Shown here: positions 56,801-64,000 of the stretch, piece after piece
Numbering within the stretch: position 1 is the stretch's first letter
How the letters are laid out: the number at the start of each line of letters is the position of its first letter
NCBI GenBank assembly: GCA_030248215.1
Contig: JASANG010003890.1
Coordinates: 124,001 to 188,000 of the forward strand
DNA from: Enoplolaimus lenunculus
Taxonomy: Eukaryota; Nematoda; Enoplea; Enoplida; Thoracostomopsidae
Direction: 5' to 3'
Length of the DNA: 64,000 bases
Notes under the pieces: generated by a model
Told to the model about the DNA's origin: nothing
Seen by the model: only the letters and a program-made list of their open reading frames with translations
Database searches by the model: none
Translations under genes and position numbers: made by a program

Positions 56801-56862
56801 TGCGTTTCATATCATTTGCCACCCGGCCCCGTCAGAAATTTTCAGATGCGTATCTGTCTGTA

Positions 56863-57071
56863 CGCTGCAAAAATTAGTCAGTCAAATTGACTCTCTCCGA
56901 AATAGGATCTGCGGGACTACACAAATTGAGTCATATTCGACACCACCAGAGTCAAATTCGACTCACTGAGCAGCACGTTTGACTCTCGCGGAGTCGAATT
57001 TGACTTAGTTTGTGTAGCCCCGTAGAGCATATTTCGAAGACAGTCAATTTGATTCACCATTTTTTGCAGTG
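56863..57071. mobile_element. Family S MITE, copy 12
   Basis: Left end CGCTGCAAAAATTAGTCAG, right end CACCATTTTTTGCAGTG, flanked by TA. The left terminal CACTG has become CGCTG. Confidence 0.8.
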
Positions 57072-57892
57072 TACGTCGAAATGTCGTGATACATTCACAA
57101 CCCCCCATCTAAAACGCGTTCCGTTTTTACATTTTAAATCGCAGTCCAGTCAAATTAAAAAAATAATTATTCAAAAAGTTCACTTTTGATTGAAATTCAC
57201 TGCAAACTCAAAAATAACATTTCACAATCGCGTTTGTCGTTTTCAATTTAAACCAAAATTCAGCGCATCATTGGTTTGTGTGACCGCTAAAAACTAAAAT
57301 TGCGCTCTGAACCTTTACGATTGGACTACGACAACTATGCTGGAACTCAAATGAAAAATTGAACGTTTCAGTTGAACACAAAATTCAACGAATCTTTCAA
57401 GGTTACATTCATCTCGCTGCTACAACATTTTCGAAAGTTCTTCCGGATATTGACCACACAATTATTGTTGCACGCATTGTGCTGATTGCAAGTAAAACGC
57501 AGTTTACAGGTTCGGAAATTTCTGCCGTTGGAACCCGTGTGACATAAACCAGTGACCAAATGCTCGTAAACGAAGCCGATGCGATTGAAGCCAAACCTAA
57601 TTTTACCGAGAAAGCAAATTCTGGTTTTGATCAATGTTGTGGGGGCCATAGTGTGGCGACCCCCCTTGAATTGGCCAATAGACTAATATTCGATTTAATT
57701 ATAAGTTGTCGGTTGAAAATAGACAATCGTTAATATATTAAATGGGGTGGTTTGCTATTTCCGGCCGTCAGGGATATTTTAGTGTTAAAATTTACATTTT
57801 TTGACAATTCGTATAACATTTCATCATTAGTACTGTGCTATTTTTAAAGTCTAAATTTTGACGATACGGTTGATTTAATTTAGTATTAAAGG

Positions 57893-58066
57893 GGCCCATG
57901 TATAGAACAGGGCCGGAACAGTAGTATAAGCATATTCCTAAGCCTAAGCATAAGGATGAGCCTATTCCTAAGCCTAAGCCTAAGCCAAAAAATTAGTCTA
58001 AAACTTAAACTGATTCTATTTATAGCTTTTGCGGAAAACGATCCGGCCCTGTTCTATGCATTGGCC
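57893..58066 (-). mobile_element. Family T element, GTATAGA subfamily, perfect 8-bp target duplication
   Basis: It runs from GGCCCATGTATAGAACAGGG to GGCCCTGTTCTATGCATTGGCC, flanked by ATTAAAGG on both sides. The small core has six GCCTAA units around GGATGAGCC. Confidence 0.9.
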
Positions 58067-58414
58067 ATTAAAGGCCACAGGATAAGCTTTACTTTGCTGT
58101 CGGTTCACTTGAAATGGTTAACCATTTTAGCAAAATTAAACTACAACTGATGAACGAACCAGATTTAGGATTCAGTAAATATTCTCGCTAAGATTTCAAT
58201 TGAAATTTTGTTTCCGGGATGTGAATTAAAGTTCCCCGTTAGGTGCGGTAAGAAAAGTGTGATTCGTTTATTCTACTGTTGCCTTAAATATTTTGATCCC
58301 GTGAGTTCCTATGATAGTCGTAAACCGTTTCAAATTGAAGGTTAAAATAAAATTATGATTTTCAAAATTGAAAATTCTTATTAATTTTAATGGTACAAAT
58401 ATCAAAAGTTTTGT

Positions 58415-58415
<1 letters not shown>

Positions 58416-58465
<50 letters not shown>
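58416..58465. repeat. (TAA)n microsatellite just upstream of the secreted-protein gene
   Basis: About 15 TAA/AAT units end with a TAATAGTAAT variant seven bases before the ATG at 58472, so it is part of the promoter or 5' UTR. Confidence 0.95.
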
Positions 58466-58471
58466 GTAATT

Positions 58472-61400
58472 ATGACTTACCTCAGCCTATTTCTGCGCAT
58501 CAATGTTCTGGTTCCTGTATTGGCGATTGGTTTTCAAGCGAAGCCATCAAGGCATCTTGGTAAGCAACTTCAATAAATTAAAAAAATGATTTTATCTTCC
58601 ATGTTATAATAATTGCCTTTCAACGCATTTCAAGATATTGCAGTTGTTTTGAAGTTTTCCGAATTAGTTTTAAATGTTAGGCCAAACTCAGATAGACAAA
58701 TACTTAAAGCTTAATATTCACAAATTTAATATCTACAAAACTATACTAATACCGAGGTAATTCAACTAATAAAACTGAATTAGCGTATAGGCCAGCAGAG
58801 AGTAGCGGTAATTGATCGTTCTACCATCTTACTACGGTACATAATTGCAAAGTTCAAAACTTAAGCCCATGTAAAGATTAGGGGCGGAGAGTTTTTCTTT
58901 GGGACTGCAATAGAGTAAGCTTAAGCCTTATACTACTTTTTTTGCTTCGCTTAGGCTTAGCAATATGATCATTCTTACGCTTAGGTTTAGGCTTAGGCTT
59001 AGGAATATGCTTATAACACCTCCACCTCTGTTCTTTACATTGACCAAAACTTCAACATCGATGTATAAAGATTTGTATGGTTAAAAAATGCATTTAAGGT
59101 TGCGTTAACGAACGAAACTTTCTGATTCGAATGAATGTTTCATCCAAGAACCACGTTTCATTACCTTATTACTCTAAAACTCTGCTGTCAAACTAGTGCC
59201 CGTATTGTAAAAATGTATGTTGCTATTAGCGTCTTATCACCCCAGTTGATGATATTGTAAATTATAAATTATTTATTGGTGAGATTCGAAATTTAGCACA
59301 TTTTTCACACTCGACGACTAGCAAGTATTGAGTGGTATACACAGTTGAAAATACAACTCCAAATTTTTTGATGGTGTTGAGTAGGTACTCTGCGTATTCT
59401 GAAATATGTTTAGGATCTATTACTAGTTTGCGATAGATTTTCATACTGACCAATGCTCCTACAACCACAGATATCAAACTTTACACAGAGATCAGGCAGA
59501 CGCGTAGCCAGCCCATCCTGTTAGGGGGGGCTAAGAAATTTTCAGGAGGGGCATTCAAGGGGTTTCAATGAGTAACAAGCAAGGTTGAAAACTTTCTAGG
59601 GGGCCCAAATTTTTGCATGGGGTACTGAGCGTTGCCTGCCGCCCCCCTTGTCTACGGACCCGAGTTAACGGAAATTCAATGCAAATAGTGTTCGAAATTG
59701 CTATCCGCTGTTGATTCGAAAGTAAAAACGCCACTTATCATAAAATGGTAATTGTTGCTATACAAGCATTTGGTAATACGGTCATATCTGTCAGCATGCG
59801 TTTGACACTGCTGCAAAAACACAATTTTAGGTTTAGAAAACTATGACCAAAACTTGTTAAACAGCGTCAGATACAACTATCAAATGCAACCGATCAATGG
59901 TTCATCTGTGCGCAGCCATCGAATCCTGCCCATTATTAATAACCAATCACAATCATTCTACTATGCTCGACGCGAACCAATCAGGTATTGCAAATTCAGT
60001 GACGATATTCAAGGAAGCTACAAACTACAGGACGACTCTCGGCCACCGCTGCAACTTCCTGGCGGGATCCGTGAACCTATACAATATATTGAACTGTTTG
60101 TTGGACCCACATCGATTCCGCTATGGGGTGATTGTGTCAAAAAAATTGGGCATCGGTATATTTTAGGCAAAAGGTAAGCTTAATGGTCATACCAAATTTG
60201 TAATTTAATATTTTAAACCTATTAATTCTGGCTTTGAATTTGGTTTACCTACAAACTTTATATTTTTATTTTTTGTTACCCTACGGATGTATTTGGGATG
60301 CTCACCCACGACACCCGAAACGGAATCCGTAAACAAAATACCTGTGGGTGGAATTCCTCTAATGGAAGAAGCGTCTTTGCGAAAGCCTTTAGCTACGTGA
60401 CCGGATACGTTATTTCGCCGTACATTATTTGAGCCGTTCTCGAGCTCGCAGCCAGAGGGGTTGCAGACGCGTTCAACTGCTCCTGAAATAATTTTGGCTT
60501 CCCTAGAAAATTTTCAACCTTGTTTGTAAGTCGACGCAAGCTATTTTATGATTCTTCTCAAAAATGTTTCGTCCGCCTAGCAAGGCGAGATGGTTATGGG
60601 CCTCGCCATAATTGCAAAATTCTTTCTGAATTTGGTAGCAACGGCGCGCAGATGTTTAGGTGCTTCAACTGCAGTTAATCATGCACCCAATTGAATTGCT
60701 TGGCCACATAGTTTATATATATGTCGTAGACCAATCTGCTATTCAGGCCAATTACTAATTGGCTTAGGCCTATCTGCTATTCTGCGCAATAGCAGTTTCA
60801 CCTAGGCTAAACTGCTATTAAACAAATCGACCAATCAGATTTAATTATTTGGACAGGCGCAACACTATTAACCAATCAGCGTTTGTTTTACAGCGCTGTT
60901 TTTACTACATCTTACAATCGCTATTTGACCTAGACCAATCTGCTATTTGCTGAGAATAGCAGATTGTGCTAGGCCAATTGGTAACTGGCCTGAATAGCAG
61001 ATTGGCCTCATGTGAGCATTCAAATTTAAGAAAAGTCGGCGGTCAGATGTGCTTTCGTTGCGCTGTAATAATCCGAAGGACACCAAACGTTTTGCAAGCT
61101 GTTATTCATGAAAAAGGTAAGGTTTGACACCGAAAGTTTGCTGTCTGTTTCGAATTTTAATATGATTTTGCAACTTCAGATACGTCGTTTATTAAACATT
61201 TTGTACTTAATTTTCAGTCAAATCAATTTCCTAACTCATTTCGGCCCATGTAAAGATCAGGGGCGGAACGTTTTTCTGTGGGACTAGAAAAGTGTAAGCT
61301 TAAACTTTAGTCTAATTTTTTGCTTGGCTTAGGCTTAGGCTTAGGAATATATATACTCATTCTTACGATTAGGCTTAGGCTGAGGAATTTGCTCACTCTA

Positions 61401-64000
61401 ACGCTCAGGATTATGCTTAGGAATATGCTTAGAATATTGTTCCGCCCCTGTTCTTTTACATTAGCCAATATTAATTAGACCGAGTACGGTATACTAGAAT
61501 AGTTACTCTGCTTCAAGTCAAATATATTCAGTGAGTTAAATGTTTACTTAATTTAAGTACGCTTTTAGAAACGAAATTTTTTTCAAGTAAAATTGTTTAG
61601 CAAATACAAAAAGTATAAAGTTGTGCTTAAGTAAGATTTTAGAAACCCAGTCAATTAGTTTTTAAATTACCGCAGACTTTACTCTGATAAGACGAATTAC
61701 GATATGAGGTTAGCCCAATAAATCTAGCATAGCAATTTCGTGCTATCATTCAAACGAGGTTACAGAATTTTGAATACGGTATCGTTAATTTTAGAATAAC
61801 TGTTTTTTGGGTCTTGTCCAGAGTATTAATAACTTTGCCAGCTGGTTACACAATAAACCGTCATTCGAACTTTAAAACGTAGCCCGAAGACCGCCTATTC
61901 CAAACTCCTGACTAAGACCCTGTTTGTTGATATTATTTTCAAGCGGTTTCAGATAATGATTGCCAGATTACTGTAGAAAGTGCTCTAAATTCATGTCCAA
62001 ATCCTGCTAATGTCAATCCAGGCGATGGCAAAATATTATGGCGTAAGTATTTTGGACATGTAAACGTTTTAAATAGTCTCGGGTACTTATTCGGATTCGA
62101 CCAATGTATAGAACAGGGCCGTAACAGTAGTATAAGCATACATTTAAAGCCTAAGCCTAAGCGCAAGAATACGCTATAGAACAGGGCCGTAACAAGAGTA
62201 GAAGGATAAACGTAAAGCCTAAGACTAAGCATTAGAATGAGCTCATACCCAGGCCTAAGCCTAAGTTTAAAGAAAAAAATCAGTCTAAAGCTTAAGCATA
62301 CTCTATTGCAGTTCCGTAAAAAACGTTTCACCCCAGCTTTCAAACTAATTCTAAATCAACAACATCATTAGCTTGTTTGAAATATAAAGGCTAAAGCAAT
62401 GCAAAGTGATTCAAAGTATTAATTTTGCTGATAATTCAAAGTTCAGTTGTTGGCCCGTATTCCCAAATTTGTGTTTCTCCTATCACCAGTTGATGACAGG
62501 TCTTGTAACTTTCGAACCAGGAACCGTTAAGGCTCAGACTTCAGCACATTTTATACATAACATATGTTCCACTCCTGTACGAATTTTGAGTTCAACAATT
62601 GCCATAGTTAGTGAGTTTGAAAACCTATTACTAACTGATGATAGTTGCGATACACATTTGATAATATGAGCCCTTAAATTAGCACAGATTGTCAAAATAA
62701 CGCAGTTTTAAGTTCAACCATTCTTGATTAATTTTGACCGTAACTTAAAATCCACATTTTCCAACATTTACCAGTTATTTTCACAAATTTTAGGTTCAGC
62801 TACGGATGGTTTAAACCTACAATACTGTCCTGTAAGTGGTCAAGCAGCGTTGTCGTACTCGCTTAACAATCAAACCAGATGTCATTATCCTAATCGTCCG
62901 CCGTCAACAATTAACAATTGTAAACACGGCTACACTATGGATATTAATTTTCGATCTTGTGATTATGCTAATTTTGGTACGTGAAACCAATGATTGACCA
63001 GCTATTTAAGCTTGCCAACTTGAATGATTTTGGCTACTAAAAATGGCTTATATTTAGCTTCAACATAAAGGCCAATGTGAAGAACAGGGGCGGAACAGTG
63101 TATAGGCATATTCCTAAGTTTAACCCTAAACCTAAGCCTACGCCTAAGTGTAAGAATATGCATATTTCCTAAGCCTAAGAATAAGCCAAGCAACAAATTA
63201 GTCTAAAGCTTAAGCTTACTCTTTCCTAATTCCACAGGAAAACGTTCCGCGCCTGATCTTTACATATGCCAACATAAACATTACCCTGAAAGAATAAAAT
63301 TTATGCGCTGAACTGTTCGCTCGCTTCGATTGAAAAGATTTTAATAGTTCTACGTATAATTTGATACCCGTCTGCCAAGAAATCTAGTATGCGTATGGTA
63401 TTTTGACAGCGAGCATCGCAGATTTACCGTCACGGAACCTATTGATTAAAGCATTTATGAATTTTCGGCTGTGTTACAACATCCGGTATTTCTCAGATTC
63501 CGGTCTGGAAACCTTAATAAGTTTATTTATTACGAGGGGAAACTTATCATTTTGCCCCCACTTATACTTTTAAATGCGTCCCCCCGCCACTGTACGTAGC
63601 AGTAGTGCCTGTCGCCCGTTAACTGGTGAACAGTTTCCAAAAAAGCAAACAGAAAATATTGCAGATTTCAAATTTTCGACAGAAGTTGGCTGTATTTAAA
63701 TTGCAGAAATTGTTGTAAATTTTCAAACCTCCTCATTCGCTGGCTCAAAAGTTACATTACCTATGACCAGCTGGTGACAAGTTGTATCTTTAAAAATACA
63801 GCATAACACAATAAATGACATTTCAAGGCTTACAATCTGCTACTAAATTTAGACTTTCGCTTATAATGGCCAATCGTAGTAGGCATAATTTTTATGGTCA
63901 ATTTGTTTTTAGAATTATCTCTACAATGTCTTGGAATATGGGACGCTGGCCGGGGAGATGGAACTAAATATTTTGCGGTGTACAACGATGTTGTGGAAGA
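58472..64000 (+). CDS. Secreted cysteine-rich protein of DUF7042/7043/7045 type, partial at 3' end
   Basis: The exons I read are 58472-58559, 59831-60173, 61031-61116, 61953-62042, 62794-62976 and 63913 to beyond the edge. All have GT-AG introns and consistent phases, giving about 292 residues so far. The first 23 residues (MTYLSLFLRINVLVPVLAIG) look like a signal peptide. Exon 2 ends IPLWGDCVKKIGHRYILGK. Exon 3 has CFRCAVIIRRTPNVLQAVI. Exon 4 gives CQITVESALNSCPNP. Exon 5 has QYCPVSGQAALSYSLNNQTR then CHYP and NNCKHGY. Exon 6 has LQCLGIWDAGRGDGTKYFAV. The order WGxC, CFRC, YCPVSGQ, Cx(2)P, LQCLG-W fits, from memory, the invertebrate DUF7042-7045 family, whose function is unknown. The exon 4 acceptor could also be nine bases earlier. 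Every intron carries at least one MITE. Confidence 0.75.
58864..59045 (+). mobile_element. Family T element in intron 1 of the secreted-protein gene
   Basis: It runs from AGCCCATGTAAAGATTAGGG to CCTCTGTTCTTTACATTGACC. The core has about five TTAGGC units and one AATATGATCATTCTTACGC spacer. Confidence 0.78.
59500..59662 (-). mobile_element. Family Z element, copy 2, intron 1
   Basis: GACGCGTAGCCAGCCCATC at the left, CCTTGTCTACGGACCCG at the right. GGGGCATTCAAGGGGTTTC and AAGGTTGAAAACTTTC are the reverse complement of 15221-15381 features. Confidence 0.55.
60440..60606 (+). mobile_element. Family Z element, copy 3, intron 2
   Basis: CTCGCAGCCAGAGGGG opens it. AGAAAATTTTCAACCTTG and CCTAGCAAGGCGAGATGG match copy 1, and it closes GTTATGGGCC. 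It is more diverged than the other two. Confidence 0.45.
60729..61007. mobile_element. Family Q fold-back element in intron 2
   Basis: GACCAATCTGCTATTCAGGC at the left is inverted as GCCTGAATAGCAGATTGGCC at the right. The arms extend about 65 bases (CCAATTACTAATTGGC versus GCCAATTGGTAACTGG). ATCTGCTATT/AATAGCAGAT steps also recur inside. It ends 23 bases before exon 3, so it nearly touches the splice acceptor. Confidence 0.75.
61243..61466 (+). mobile_element. Family T element in intron 3
   Basis: It runs from GGCCCATGTAAAGATCAGGG to CCCTGTTCTTTTACATTAGCC. The core has TTAGGC units with ATATACTCATTCTTACG and TTTGCTCACTCTAACG spacers. Confidence 0.82.
62098..62342 (-). mobile_element. Family T element in intron 4 with a duplicated left end
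   Basis: It starts GACCAATGTATAGAACAGGG. A second CTATAGAACAGGGCCGTAAC appears at about 62174, about 70 bp in, so the left terminal region is tandemly repeated. The right end is eroded at AACGTTTCACCCC. Confidence 0.65.
62453..62672. mobile_element. Family X element, copy 2, in intron 4
   Basis: It starts GGCCCGTATTCCCAAATTTG and ends ACACATTTGATAATATGAGCCC, an inverted pair. The interior (CTATCACCAGTTGATGACAGG, GAGTTTGAAAACCTATTAC) matches 4891-5112. Confidence 0.65.
63070..63270 (-). mobile_element. Family T element in intron 5
   Basis: It runs from GGCCAATGTGAAGAACAGGG to CGCGCCTGATCTTTACATATGCC. The core has five GCCTAA-type units around GTAAGAATATGCATATTTCC. Confidence 0.8.

Larger units (their letters stand above)
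46370..58415. other. Twelve-kilobase gene-free stretch
   Basis: It is occupied by many elements of families T, S, A, P, V and Y plus AT-rich single-copy-looking DNA (for example 52306-53587 and 57072-57892). A minus-strand frame at 47029-47175 (MNPEILQVSVDNSFISIENR) ends at a donor-like TCT|GTATGT but has no partner exon in phase. A GC-rich patch at 53268-53340 stands out in composition but matches nothing I know. Confidence 0.5.

Noticed and set aside
57359-57547. Plus-strand frame HLAATTFSKVLPDIDHTIIV
   Set aside because: Composition is plausible but there is no similarity, no convincing splice sites, and an equally long frame on the other strand.
59262-59477. Minus-strand frame ending in CEKCAKFRISPI with a following AATAAA-like sequence
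   Set aside because: It begins at TTG, lies antisense in an intron of the secreted-protein gene, and has no recognised similarity.
62406-62669. Frame similar to one at 4907-5134, suggesting a protein family
   Set aside because: Both frames lie within family X inverted-repeat elements; the similarity is that of the DNA repeat.
1-64000. CRISPR arrays, bacterial operons, and intact retrovirus-like or Polinton elements
   Set aside because: Introns, bHLH and Pol I genes show a eukaryotic nuclear sequence. The direct repeats are minisatellites without CRISPR spacing, and no capsid, envelope, protease or integrase frame was seen.

Overview
This is an AT-rich nuclear segment from an invertebrate animal, with sparse, mostly intron-containing genes in a dense field of short non-autonomous transposons. 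Two observations point to a nematode or close relative. First, about 30 mobile elements carry cores built of TTAGGC/GCCTAA hexamers, the telomere unit known from nematodes. Second, both NeuroD-type bHLH proteins have a loop and C-terminal domain that resemble, from memory, nematode CND-1. I could not search databases, so the placement is inference.

Layout. Positions 1-16.8 kb hold no gene I can support, only repeats. At 16.85-18.5 kb (+) and 22.05-22.96 kb (-) lie two convergent, intronless NeuroD-like bHLH genes. From 23 to 29 kb there are only repeats, including a tandem-repeat-bearing insertion inside a TTAGGC-core element. From 29.1 to 39.3 kb three housekeeping genes lie on the minus strand: RNA polymerase I subunit RPA12 (one exon), protein N-terminal asparagine amidohydrolase NTAN1 (one exon) and DMAP1. 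DMAP1 has 11 exons that assemble by eye into an uninterrupted 468-residue frame; one intron must use a GC donor. A 5'-truncated LINE with an RNase H domain sits just upstream of DMAP1. Further right on the minus strand are a possible 62-aa membrane protein (42.4 kb) and a two-exon glutaredoxin-fold gene (44.7-46.4 kb) with no cysteines at the usual active site. From 46.4 to 58.4 kb there are only repeats. At 58.47 kb a secreted, cysteine-rich protein gene of the DUF7042/7043/7045 type starts on the plus strand and runs off the right edge. Six exons are visible, all joining in phase.

Mobile elements. At least nine short inverted-repeat families recur. (T) The GGCC-ended TTAGGC-core family has 8-bp target duplications in several copies, so it is hAT-like. 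(S) About 210-bp near-palindromes begin CACTGCAAAAAATGG and are flanked by TA. (A) CACTGTAAATT elements are rich in GAGTTGA/TCAACTC. (P) CTGTAGTGACCCG elements are flanked by TA. (V/W) Elements with TAACCGGA ends vary in their interiors. (X, Y, Z, U, Q) The rest are lower-copy inverted-repeat families. No capsid, envelope or integrase reading frame was recognised. The genes show no shared pathway; DMAP1 (chromatin remodelling), RPA12 (rRNA transcription), NTAN1 (protein turnover) and the NeuroD pair (neuronal fate) look like ordinary neighbours.
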